Below are positions 1-8,174 of a DNA stretch of 64,000 bases, piece after piece. A program made the translations under genes and the position numbers. A model generated the notes under the pieces. It worked only from the letters and a program-made list of their open reading frames with translations. It had not been told where the DNA came from and made no database searches. Numbering within the stretch: position 1 is the first letter of the stretch; each line of letters begins with the position of its first letter. The stretch is from Novosphingobium sp. GTDB lineage: Bacteria > Pseudomonadota > Alphaproteobacteria > Sphingomonadales > Sphingomonadaceae. Location of the stretch: NCBI RefSeq assembly GCF_027486195.1, contig NZ_JAIXPP010000016.1, forward strand, positions 60,086 to 124,085, read 5' to 3'.

Positions 1-112
1 CTGAGACTGTCTGATCTTGCCCACATCTACCATAACGCGGTCAGAAAATCGACAGCCGGACTTCCAACCATGCGAATATTGATCCTCGTAAATGCGAGCA
101 GCTGTTAAAAGC

Positions 113-1768
113 TCAACGCATTCGCGTTGCTACGATGACCCCATCTTCAATCTTCAAATCTATCGAGAGGGGGGTGCTGTGGTTGGAGATATCCATGCCA
201 ATTGTTTCGAGACTATCGAGCACAATCGTGCTTTGGGCCGAGATGCGGTTCAACAGGGCGTTCTCGTTCAGGAGAATTTTGGAGCGCTCTGCCGCGCTGG
301 TGACGGCTTTGATTTTGTCTCGGAGGAGCTGGTCCATCGCAACGGCTGTCTCGCCCTGCGGAAGCAGGGCAAGTGCCGAGGCTCTAATATCCTGAAGTCG
401 ATCTACTTTACGTTGTTCTCGGCCAGGAAATGCAGAGAGGAGTTGCCAACCACAAGCGCGCGCGCGCAGGCATAATAGCATTTCACGATAGAGCTTTTCG
501 AGCGTTGCCTGCTGTTCACCCAGCGCCTTGATATATTTACCCTGTCCGACCCACTCTTCATTCTTCAGGGTCTTAAGGGCTTCGGTTTGGCTACGGATGT
601 CGATGGCCAGATGGTCCTGCACCTCCAGCAGCTTGGTTTCGTGCATTTCTATAGCGTGAACCACTTCATCCGAGAGTTCTCCGGACAGAACAGAACGGGC
701 AATCTGCTCAAAATAGCGAATCGACCCTGTCAAAACCGACCGACGCTCATTCCTTTGGAACGCAGCAACATCCTCAATGGCTTCCTTAATCTCCGAAAGC
801 TTCTGGCTGATGTCGGCGAGATGCTTTTGGGCCAGCAAAGCAGACGCAATATTAAGAGCGGCACCGGAAGTGGCCAGCGCCGAAAGCTTCCCGGCATCAA
901 GTTTGGCGGCTCCAGCGAATTTGGTTGTGCCGATTTTGCGGATTGTGCCGATAAGGCCGCCATGCTTGACGCTCTCAACCAATTCGGTTCCAGCTGGGAT
1001 AATCACGTTCATGTAATTGTTAGTTCCAACCTCAACGGCCGTCGCCGTGCTAGGGACAGCCTGCAGAAGAGGGTTTAACCAGCTAATCCCGCTATCATCC
1101 TTGGTTACCTTGCGCCATCCAGCGTCCACATCCGAGGGGTTGATCTGGGCAATCGTTAGGACAGGGTTTCCTTTATCGTTGCAGATGACCAAAGCATCGG
1201 AGTGACTTGCATCTGCGGGTGTCGAACTTGCCTTCGTGGTTACCTTATTTGCGCGCGCAAATTCACTATGCCTCCAGCGGAGGAACGCGATTTGTAAAAG
1301 GCAGGCGGCTAGAGGGGGCCATTCAGCGGCGCCAAAAAAGCTGTTAGCGCCTGCGGCAACTGCATGACGAGCCTCGTTTACGGCCGCTTGCTGATTATCC
1401 GCCCTAATCGACGAGAGCCGTTGCGAGGTAAAGAGGTTCAGTAGAGTCGTCTCGTTGTCGTCCAAATCGTCCTCTTGGGCTGGCAACCCAAGGTGTTTGC
1501 ATAGCGCGGCTATCATGCGTTGATACGAGGGACGGCTTCCATCCGTGATATTCAGTGCCTTCTGGCCGAGGCGGTAAATTTCATCGCCGATCTGATCTGT
1601 GTAGCGACTGTGATCAGGAGCGTGCCGTTCATAGGCCCGGCAAATCTTAAGTATGCTGAGGGGCGTCTGCGTGAGCGTGTCGACCAAAGGCGCTAATTGA
1701 TCGTCACTGCACATACTTAGGATCGTGTAGATGATCGGAATGGTAGTGTCGTTCGCTAAGGCACGCAT
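113..1768 (-). CDS. Large protein of unknown function, last gene of a three-gene operon
   Basis: A 551-residue protein that I do not recognise. The N-terminal third is helical with no catalytic motif I can name. Around residues 280-320 lies a Gly/Ala/Leu-rich stretch (containing LSALATSGAALNIASALLAQ) that could be a membrane-seeking hairpin. It is followed by long charged helices, probably coiled coil, to about residue 480. There is no signal peptide. The ATG start lies five bases after the stop of a 42-aa ORF, which itself follows a 50-aa ORF, so the three are probably co-transcribed. The position beside nuclease, ATPase and restriction genes suggests a defence or toxin role, but that is inference only. 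Codon use is less GC-rich than in the prophage. Confidence 0.7.
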   Translation of the reverse strand: MRALANDTTIPIIYTILSMCSDDQLAPLVDTLTQTPLSILKICRAYERHAPDHSRYTDQIGDEIYRLGQKALNITDGSRPSYQRMIAALCKHLGLPAQEDDLDDNETTLLNLFTSQRLSSIRADNQQAAVNEARHAVAAGANSFFGAAEWPPLAACLLQIAFLRWRHSEFARANKVTTKASSTPADASHSDALVICNDKGNPVLTIAQINPSDVDAGWRKVTKDDSGISWLNPLLQAVPSTATAVEVGTNNYMNVIIPAGTELVESVKHGGLIGTIRKIGTTKFAGAAKLDAGKLSALATSGAALNIASALLAQKHLADISQKLSEIKEAIEDVAAFQRNERRSVLTGSIRYFEQIARSVLSGELSDEVVHAIEMHETKLLEVQDHLAIDIRSQTEALKTLKNEEWVGQGKYIKALGEQQATLEKLYREMLLCLRARACGWQLLSAFPGREQRKVDRLQDIRASALALLPQGETAVAMDQLLRDKIKAVTSAAERSKILLNENALLNRISAQSTIVLDSLETIGMDISNHSTPLSIDLKIEDGVIVATRMR

Positions 1769-1773
1769 GCAGG

Positions 1774-1902
1774 CTATACCGATCTTGGCTTGACAGTCTG
1801 GCTCGATTCTATGTCGGCCAAAGTCCGATGAAAATTCACCATACTGTCTCTCTTCTCAAAATCATCAAGCGGCTGATAGAGATCGAAAACGGTAATCATC
1901 AT
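1774..1902 (-). CDS. Small hypothetical protein (42 aa)
   Basis: The ORF starts ATG ATG directly after the TGA of the 50-aa ORF upstream and ends five bases before the 551-aa gene. The peptide begins MMITVFDLYQPLDDFEKRD and is acidic and hydrophilic. Tight packing on both sides is the main reason to believe it. No family is recognised. Confidence 0.5.
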   Translation of the reverse strand: MMITVFDLYQPLDDFEKRDSMVNFHRTLADIESSQTVKPRSV

Positions 1903-2055
1903 TCAACGTGCTGGGTTCCCCAGCGAGATCACAATGGCTGGTTTTAGGGAGGACTGCCCTACTATAGCGTCGTCTAGCATGACCGCAAAGTCCCAGAAGG
2001 CGACCATTGCACCGATGGAATCAATGAGCGAACGCATGACGGCTTCGTTAGCCAT
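1903..2055 (-). CDS. Small hypothetical protein (50 aa), first gene of the operon
   Basis: The ATG at 2055 is preceded by an AGGGTGA-like ribosome binding site. The peptide begins MANEAVMRSLIDSIGAMVAF and has a moderately hydrophobic middle (VAFWDFAVMLDDAIVG). It is followed without a gap by the 42-aa ORF. Function is unknown; it may be a partner or immunity protein of the 551-aa product, which is inference. Confidence 0.5.
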   Translation of the reverse strand: MANEAVMRSLIDSIGAMVAFWDFAVMLDDAIVGQSSLKPAIVISLGNPAR

Positions 2056-2193
2056 TGCTTCACCCTTGGATCACCAGCTAAGCGAGTCCCGCTGCCAGTG
2101 ACCGCCGGCGATCGCTTCATACGCGGAAAGCAGAAGCCGCCTAGCTTACCAGAGTGAAGATGGAAGTCCTACCACGCCAGCCGCCCAATCACC

Positions 2194-2228
2194 CGGATGC
2201 TGCCGATCCGCCGGGTCTGCGGATTTCA
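2194..2228. repeat. 35-bp direct repeat, left copy
   Basis: It matches 14544-14578 at 32 of 35 positions in the same orientation (cggatgct-ccgatccgccggg-ct-cggatttca, differing at three bases). The two copies bracket the SbcCD, ATPase and helicase block. Outside the 35 bp similarity falls off quickly. Confidence 0.6.
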
Positions 2229-2351
2229 GGGGACATGGCGATAGAGCGAACGGTGCGCGGTGCTCTCCAGTGTATCCGTCCGGTGAAGACCGCGTTCATA
2301 GGCAAGCATCTAGGAACAGTCGTTCACAAGTGCCGCTGTTTGACGTGATGG

Positions 2352-2507
2352 CTAACCGAACGCCGACCCGTCGTCCATTGCCGCCTCGAAGGCCCCACCG
2401 TTAGGAAGTTTGGGGTGGGGCACACCTGCTTCTAGGCTTGCGAACATACGCGACAGCGTGCTCTTCCCTGATCCGTTCTATCCGTAGATCAAATTGAACG
2501 GCCGGAA
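2352..2507 (-). pseudogene. Relic of an RloC/AAA_13-like ATPase (P-loop only)
   Basis: Translating the minus strand gives FRPFNLIYG, a TAG stop, then NGSGKSTLSRMFASLEAG. This is the characteristic N-terminal Walker A region of AAA_13/RloC-type ATPases, where an intact protein has a sense codon in place of the stop. The frame closes again about 30 codons later, and I see no downstream remainder. It is a short decayed piece of a gene of the family that includes RloC anticodon nucleases; assignment to RloC itself is uncertain. Confidence 0.6.
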
Positions 2508-2844
2508 CTGGAGCTAAGGCGAGCGAGCCCCTCGGTTGGCGTATATGCCCATCCTCTGCAGCAACTTGATGTCAGTAAATATACGCATATCATTAGATCA
2601 ACTCTTTTAATTCTTAAAGCCAACTTCTGTTTGCCGCATCGCACAGCCCGACATCTCTCAACTTGCAAAACGGCGGTGCGGCGGAGCGGCGCTGTTTTAA
2701 AGGCCGCTGTGGGCGAGCTATCGAACATGCAGAGCGAAATCGGATGCGATCAAAGCCGCCTATGGCTCCCGCGAGGTCAGATTAGTCGTTGTCGTTGGGA
2801 CCTCAGGCTTGCGGCTCACCCCTACACTCTAAGTGAAGGAGGAT

Positions 2845-3070
2845 CAGTTACTTCTCGAGAATAGCATTGCGAATGCGCATGTCCTCATGCGCCATCCTGA
2901 CAACAAGAGAGAGGTTTCGAAAGTTGCAGCTCGTCCAGCCAACTCGCAAACGTGTTGCGGAATGCGACGGCCACTTCCCCGTCAATCGTCTGTGCATTTG
3001 GAAGGAGAAGGTCGGCGGAGCGCAACAGCTGGGCGAAGTTATCAACGCTGAAGTTTATGATTGAGACGAT
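2845..3070 (-). pseudogene. Frameshifted remnant of an unknown gene
   Basis: Two overlapping minus-strand frames read as one protein if a frameshift near 2900-2925 is repaired. One frame carries FSVDNFAQLLRSADLLLP and AFRNTFASWLDELQLSK; the other continues LVVRMAHEDMRIRNAILEK. The pieces look protein-like but neither has a good start. The family is not recognised. Confidence 0.4.
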
Positions 3071-3202
3071 TTGGCACCACATGCTTGCCGAGCAGCTAGG
3101 TAAACTAACTAAGGATTGTGCTGCAGCTAAACCGTTGTAGGTATAGCTCGAAGTGCAGAACAGACCACTAAGGCTGGATCGAACACCAAGCCGGAGCATC
3201 TC

Positions 3203-4330
3203 GTGGCAAGATTAAAGATCATCCACACGGCCGACTGGCAACTAGGTAAGCCGTTTGGGCGCTTCCCCAAGGAAGTATCGGGTGCACTCTCCGAGGCGCG
3301 CCTTGACGCGATCGACCGGATCGCTGCGGTCGCAGCTGACCGTGGTGCCGCGCACATCCTGGCGGCCGGAGACATCTTCGACAACATTGACCCAGGCGAC
3401 CGTGTCGTCATGCAAGCGTTGTCTCGGATGGAGCGAGCTGACGTCACTTGGTGGCTTATGCCGGGCAACCACGACCATGCCCGTCCAGGCGGACTTTGGA
3501 GCCGGGTCCGTCGGCTTGCTCCCGCCAGTGTCCGCATCGTCGATAAGTCGGAGCCTGTCGAGCTGACTGAGGACGCGTGGTTGCTACCAGCGCCGCTAGA
3601 GCACCGAAAAACCACCTCGGACCCTACTTCGGCCATGGTCGATATGCCGACGCCACCAGGAGCGCTACGCATTGGTATGGCGCACGGCTCAATCACAGAG
3701 TTCGGGGCCACAGGCGAGAGCGCAAACCTCATCCCGCCCGACCGGGCCCGCTCAGCTGGGCTCGATTATCTCGCTCTAGGCGACTGGCACGGCTATCTAC
3801 CAGTTGGTGACCGCACTGCCTACAGCGGCACGCCAGAGACCGACCGCTTTGGTCGCGACGAGCCTGGAGCATGCATCGCGGTGGACGTCCGGCAGGGTGA
3901 TGCCCCAGCACTTGAACGCGTCGAGACGGGCCGATTCCGCTGGCTTTCGCGTCGCTGGGAGGTCTCAGGCGCCGAGGATCTGCAACGGGAGATAGGCGAG
4001 CTCCGGTCGGAAGCGCATCCAGCTAACGTTCTGCTAAATCTCAAGTTGTTCGGGGTCGCGAGTCTGTCTGAGCGCGTAGCGATCATGTCCGAACTTGAGG
4101 GCAGGGTCGCACACGAGCTGCGACATCTCGATCTCGATGCAGGCGGACTGATCGCGAGGCCCTCCCGAGAGGACGTCGCACGGATTGACGTGCAAGGCGC
4201 GCTCGCTGGTGCAGCGGCGTCCTTGCAAGCACGTGCCGATGGTGGCGGCCCAGACGCTGCCATCGCGGCGACCGCATTGGAGCGGCTCTACGTCGAGGTC
4301 ATGCGTCATGATGCGGAGACAGCCGCATGA
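3203..4330 (+). CDS. SbcD/YhaO-like DNA repair exonuclease (calcineurin-type phosphoesterase)
   Basis: A 375-aa metallophosphoesterase with the Mre11/SbcD motif series: HTADWQLG (residues 7-14), GDIFDN, GNHDHARPG, MAHGS and LGDWHG. Motif I reads D-W-Q, whereas the family normally has D-x-H. Such enzymes cleave DNA ends together with an SMC-like ATPase. The GTG start at 3203 follows a CGGAG ribosome binding site six bases away. The stop overlaps the ATG of the ATPase gene by four bases (ATGA), so the two are translationally coupled. It differs from housekeeping SbcD and sits in an accessory island, so a defence or DNA-processing role is more likely than general repair; this last point is inference. 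Confidence 0.85.
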   Translation: MARLKIIHTADWQLGKPFGRFPKEVSGALSEARLDAIDRIAAVAADRGAAHILAAGDIFDNIDPGDRVVMQALSRMERADVTWWLMPGNHDHARPGGLWSRVRRLAPASVRIVDKSEPVELTEDAWLLPAPLEHRKTTSDPTSAMVDMPTPPGALRIGMAHGSITEFGATGESANLIPPDRARSAGLDYLALGDWHGYLPVGDRTAYSGTPETDRFGRDEPGACIAVDVRQGDAPALERVETGRFRWLSRRWEVSGAEDLQREIGELRSEAHPANVLLNLKLFGVASLSERVAIMSELEGRVAHELRHLDLDAGGLIARPSREDVARIDVQGALAGAAASLQARADGGGPDAAIAATALERLYVEVMRHDAETAA

Positions 4331-6957
4331 TCATCAGGTCACTCGAGATCGCCAACTTCCGCAAGTTCCGTGATCCGGTCCGAATCGACGGCTTCACCGA
4401 CGGCTTTAACGTCGTCGTCGAGCCGAACGAGACAGGTAAATCGACCCTTCTTGAAGCACTTCGAGCCGCATTCTTCATACGACATTCTGCGAAGACGGAG
4501 CTGGTGCGGTCCTACGTGCCAATCGGCGACGACGTCGCGCCACGTGTGGCAGTTGAATTTACCCTTCGGGAGCAACCGTGGTTACTTGAGAAGCAGTTTA
4601 TGAAGTCGGCCTATGTCCGCTTGACCGGCGGCGGCGGTCGACGTGAAAGCGACGCGGCTGAGGAGGCACTTCAGGAACTGCTCGGTTTCGAGCGCGGCAA
4701 CAACCGCGGCAGCGATCCTGAAACAAGAGGGCCGTTTGGCATGCTCTGGGTCGAGCAGATGAGCGCCCTGGCGGTCGAAAGCCCTAACCGCATAGTGCGT
4801 GACACAGTGCGCGGCGTGCTAGAAGCCGAGGTTGGAGCCGTGACCGGAGGTCGCCGCTTCGATGCGATCCGCACCAGCGTGGAGACCGCCTATGCCGCCC
4901 TCCGGACACCAGCGACCGGAAAGTCACGTGGCGAGCTTGCCGCGGCGGAGGCTAGACTTGCATCCGCCAACACGGCTCGACAGCAGGCCGACAGCGCCTA
5001 CCGCGATTACGAGCAAGCGCTCAACGACCTAGATGGCGCAAAGGCACGGCTCCGGATCGTTGAGCGGGATATTGCAGATCCCGAGACCGGCGAGCAACGC
5101 CGCAGGCTAGAGAGCGACCTGAAGCTCGCTGAGACTGCTTCGTTGCGGCTCGCCACTGCTGAGGCGGAGCACGGGCACGCGGAGGAGCTCGCAAAAACGG
5201 CAACCGCTCGTCTTGAGAGGCTCGCGACCGCCGAGGCCCGCATCGCCAGCTCGGAGGAGGATATCAAGAATTGCCAGTGCAGTAAACGAGAAGCTCAGGC
5301 AGCCGTCGACGCCGCGGTGGCGGAGGAGAAATGCCGGCGTGCTGCACTCGACGACAAACGGAAGGCACGCGAGCAACGCGAAGCAGATTTGAACACAGCA
5401 CGAGGTCGATGGCGCGCATTTACGGTTGCTGCAGCTGCTCGCCGAGCGATCGACGCCCGGCACGCGCTTGGAGCACTCGAGGAGCGAGAGCGATCGTTGC
5501 AGACGGAGGCAGCGCTGGCCGTAGACGACGCGGCCTTGGCGAAGGTGGCACAGCTTGAACGAGCTGAAGTCTCCGCGCTGGCAAGATTTGAAGCTGGCGC
5601 AATAAAGGTAGATATTGAACTCGCAGTCGGAGTCGAGCTCCGCATCGACGGCGCGCCAAGTGATGCGAGCAGTGTGGATGTCCTGTCCCCTACTCGTTTC
5701 GAGATTGGCTCTGCGGGCAGTGTCGTGGTCCGGCCGCCACAGTCATCCAGCCGCTCTGTGGAGGCCGACCTCTCCGCAGCTAAGGAGGAACTCGCCGCGA
5801 GTCTTCGCGCCATCGGTGTCGCATCCCACTCAGCGGGGGTCGCGCGCAATGAACGCGCAGCATCGGCAAGGCGTGAACTCGTCGCGCTCCATGCACAGAT
5901 CGCCGCGGCCTGTCCGGGAGATCCGACGATTGGGCTCGCCCCTGGAGCCGACGCGCTCCGCGCCTTCGTCGCAGAACTTGGCGAGTCAGCTCAAGAACTC
6001 GCTGCCCCCGATGACGATTTGGACGCTCATGAGGCTGCGATGACAAGCGCGAGGCTCGCTGAGGCCGCCGCTGTCGCCACACACGACGAGAGCAGGTCTG
6101 TCCTCGCGAAGGCAGAAAACGTCCTTGCCATCGCGACGGCCGACCTTACCGCTGCCACGCGGGAACTCGAAGCCGCCAACGCGAACCTGAGCACCGTGCT
6201 TGAGGACACGGACCGAGCCAGTCTGGAGGCTGCGCTACTGGAACTCGAGCGCGACAGGGCTGCGAAGCTTGAGCTGCTCGAACTAGCGCGCAAGGCCGCG
6301 AAGGCTTTCGACATCGAGGGCATTAAGCGGAGACTTGTTAACATCGACCGCGCGACGACCCGCGCCGGAGAGGAACGTCTAGATCTGACCGGCCGCATCG
6401 CCTCGCTTGAGGCAACCATCGCACGCGAGGGTATTGTCGGTCCGGCAGGCCGCGTCGCGGAGGCGAAGGAAGAGGAACTCGCTGCCAACTCGGCCTTGGT
6501 TCGCCTCCGGCACGAGGCTGATACGCTTGAGGTGCTGCGGAAGGCGCTCACCGACGCTGCAAGTGATGCCTCCCGCACCTTTCTTGCTCCTGTCACCCGG
6601 CACGCTGCACGCTACGTAGAGCGACTGCTTCCAGGCAGCGATCTGTCATTCAATGAGGAGTTCGGGCTGGCTGGAGTGTCGCGCGCTGGCGTAGACGAGT
6701 CCTGTGGCAGCCTGAGCAGAGGCACGCAGGAACAGCTCGCAATCCTGACGCGTCTCGCATTCGCAGACCTCCTGCTCGAAGACGGGAAACCGATTTCCCT
6801 CATCCTGGACGATCCGCTCGTTTACTCCGACGACGAGCGCCTTGAGACGATGACCGACATCCTGCAGGAAGCGGCGCAGCGCATGCAGGTCATACTACTA
6901 ACCTGCCGCTCGAAGGCCTTCCGGCACGTTGATGGCAATCGGATCTTGCTGCGGTGA
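4327..6957 (+). CDS. SbcC/YhaN-like AAA ATPase (partner of the phosphoesterase)
   Basis: An 876-aa SMC-like ATPase. Walker A is EPNETGKSTLLEALRAAFF near residue 36. A very long Ala/Glu/Arg-rich coiled coil follows (about 190-740). The C-terminal lobe has a QEQLAI region typical of the ABC signature and a Walker B, SLILDDPLVY. There is no obvious zinc-hook CxxC at the coiled-coil apex, which resembles YhaN rather than classical SbcC. It overlaps the phosphoesterase gene upstream, and its own stop overlaps the next ORF (GTGA). The product probably forms a two-subunit, ATP-driven DNA end-processing complex. Confidence 0.85.
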   Translation: MIIRSLEIANFRKFRDPVRIDGFTDGFNVVVEPNETGKSTLLEALRAAFFIRHSAKTELVRSYVPIGDDVAPRVAVEFTLREQPWLLEKQFMKSAYVRLTGGGGRRESDAAEEALQELLGFERGNNRGSDPETRGPFGMLWVEQMSALAVESPNRIVRDTVRGVLEAEVGAVTGGRRFDAIRTSVETAYAALRTPATGKSRGELAAAEARLASANTARQQADSAYRDYEQALNDLDGAKARLRIVERDIADPETGEQRRRLESDLKLAETASLRLATAEAEHGHAEELAKTATARLERLATAEARIASSEEDIKNCQCSKREAQAAVDAAVAEEKCRRAALDDKRKAREQREADLNTARGRWRAFTVAAAARRAIDARHALGALEERERSLQTEAALAVDDAALAKVAQLERAEVSALARFEAGAIKVDIELAVGVELRIDGAPSDASSVDVLSPTRFEIGSAGSVVVRPPQSSSRSVEADLSAAKEELAASLRAIGVASHSAGVARNERAASARRELVALHAQIAAACPGDPTIGLAPGADALRAFVAELGESAQELAAPDDDLDAHEAAMTSARLAEAAAVATHDESRSVLAKAENVLAIATADLTAATRELEAANANLSTVLEDTDRASLEAALLELERDRAAKLELLELARKAAKAFDIEGIKRRLVNIDRATTRAGEERLDLTGRIASLEATIAREGIVGPAGRVAEAKEEELAANSALVRLRHEADTLEVLRKALTDAASDASRTFLAPVTRHAARYVERLLPGSDLSFNEEFGLAGVSRAGVDESCGSLSRGTQEQLAILTRLAFADLLLEDGKPISLILDDPLVYSDDERLETMTDILQEAAQRMQVILLTCRSKAFRHVDGNRILLR

Positions 6958-7184
6958 CTGCACCGTCACTATCCTGCAGGGTAGACTTGCGGCTGGCCCA
7001 CACCTCGAACACCGAGAAGTTCTACCGCGTGGAGAAGATGAAGTTTGGCGGCAAGCGTCGCAACGCCGACAAGACCACCACAATCTTCAATGGCAACATC
7101 ACCATCAACTGCGCCCCGCTCGAAGCCTACGACTGCGTGGTCAACGGCAAGCCCGCGCGCAGCTTGCCGAAGTGGGACATCTAA
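6954..7184 (+). pseudogene. C-terminal scrap of a type ISP/COG4889-like helicase
   Basis: The 76-aa ORF reads VEKMKFGGK..DKTTTIFNGNITI then LEAYDCVVNGKPA. This matches my memory of the extreme C-terminus of COG4889/type ISP restriction-helicase proteins (a KMRF..KDKTTI..YN..IT, PLEAYDYVVNGK, W pattern). The remaining thousand or more residues are absent. It begins by GTGA overlap with the ATPase gene, and its stop overlaps the next ATG (TAATG). It may therefore still be translated as a coupling peptide even though it is a fragment. Confidence 0.6.
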
Positions 7185-8170
7185 TGGACGCGAGGAACAT
7201 GATTGTGGTTGATGTGCCTGACTCGCGGCAATCTTTTCATAGGTTCAGCGCCGATTTGGCTTCCATCAACGGCGTCGACGAGGTCCACTTCGACTTCGGG
7301 AAAGTGAATTTCACTACGCCAGGATGGATGATCGCCGTGAGTGCCGCTCTTCGCCAATTTTGCGAGGAGCACCCTGAAATACGGCGCAAGGCGTTGAACC
7401 ACAAAAAGCTCACATATGCTGCGCATGCCGGTTTCTTCAGGTCATTTGGCTTGAAGTTCGGCAATGAGGTAAGTGCCGCTCACACCAGCGATAGGTTCAT
7501 CCCTATAAGTTCCCTGATTGTGGACGAGATCAAGGACGCAGCCATCGAGCAGATGGAGCATCATGGAGAGACCGTTCAGCGATTGAGCGAAGATATGGTC
7601 GAGTTGCTCCTCCAGTCCCGCGATGTGCCTGCGTTTCAAACGCTGGCCTACGCCATTCGGGAAATGATCCGGAATGTCGTGGAGCATAGCGCTTCGAACG
7701 ACCTCACTTATGCCGCTCAGTATTGGCCCAGAACCGGGGAAGCGGAGATCGCCATCACTGACCGGGGAATTGGCCTAGCCAAATCGCTTTCCTCTAGCCC
7801 CAAGATAGGAAGCGTTGACGACGACCAAGCACTGGATTTGGCCGTGCGGCCCGGCGTGTCGTCCAAGACCTGGCGGAAGCCGTCTTCCCGCAGCGTCTGG
7901 GCTAACAGCGGATACGGACTCTACATGGTGAAAGGGCTGTGCGTAGCCAGTGCCGGCTCGCTCTTGATCGCTTCCGGATCGCTTGCGAGAACTTGGTCGA
8001 AGGGCGGCGTTGCAACAGTTGCTACCCATCTGAATGGAACGACCGTGATCCTGAAGCTAAACAGTAATAATTTAGAAGATATTAATCGCGAACTCGAAAA
8101 GCTAAGAGGCGAAGCAACAGGTGGGAAGCCGTCCACCGCCTCGATGTTTGCGAACCCAAAGGGGGATTGA
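7184..8170 (+). CDS. GHKL (HATPase_c) ATP-binding protein with STAS-like N-terminus
   Basis: A 328-aa protein. The N-terminal 110 residues (HFDFGKVNFTTPGWMIAV) resemble a STAS-like module. The C-terminal half has the Bergerat fold motifs: N-box YAIREMIRNVVEHS, G1 ITDRGIGLAKSL and G2 NSGYGLYMVKG. There is no histidine-kinase phosphoacceptor motif, so it is closer to anti-sigma or GHKL ATPases of defence and regulatory pairs. The ATG at 7184 is chosen because it overlaps the upstream stop (TAATG); an in-frame extension to 6929 would run inside the ATPase gene. The helicase gene follows after four bases, so the two products probably act together. Confidence 0.75.
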   Translation: MDARNMIVVDVPDSRQSFHRFSADLASINGVDEVHFDFGKVNFTTPGWMIAVSAALRQFCEEHPEIRRKALNHKKLTYAAHAGFFRSFGLKFGNEVSAAHTSDRFIPISSLIVDEIKDAAIEQMEHHGETVQRLSEDMVELLLQSRDVPAFQTLAYAIREMIRNVVEHSASNDLTYAAQYWPRTGEAEIAITDRGIGLAKSLSSSPKIGSVDDDQALDLAVRPGVSSKTWRKPSSRSVWANSGYGLYMVKGLCVASAGSLLIASGSLARTWSKGGVATVATHLNGTTVILKLNSNNLEDINRELEKLRGEATGGKPSTASMFANPKGD

Positions 8171-8174
8171 TGCG

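Larger units (their letters stand above)
2056..3202. other. Gene-poor stretch with decayed fragments
   Basis: No intact gene is convincing here. It contains one arm of a 35-bp repeat, a P-loop ATPase relic and a frameshifted relic (listed separately). An AT-rich patch at about 2565-2630 may hold promoters, but none is clear. Confidence 0.6.

Noticed and set aside
2154..2348. 64-aa plus-strand ORF
   Set aside because: It spans the 35-bp repeat, has no ribosome binding site, no motif, and lies in a region of relics.
3203..6957. Housekeeping sbcCD
   Set aside because: Motif I is altered, no zinc hook is seen, and the pair lies in a decayed accessory island coupled to defence-like genes.
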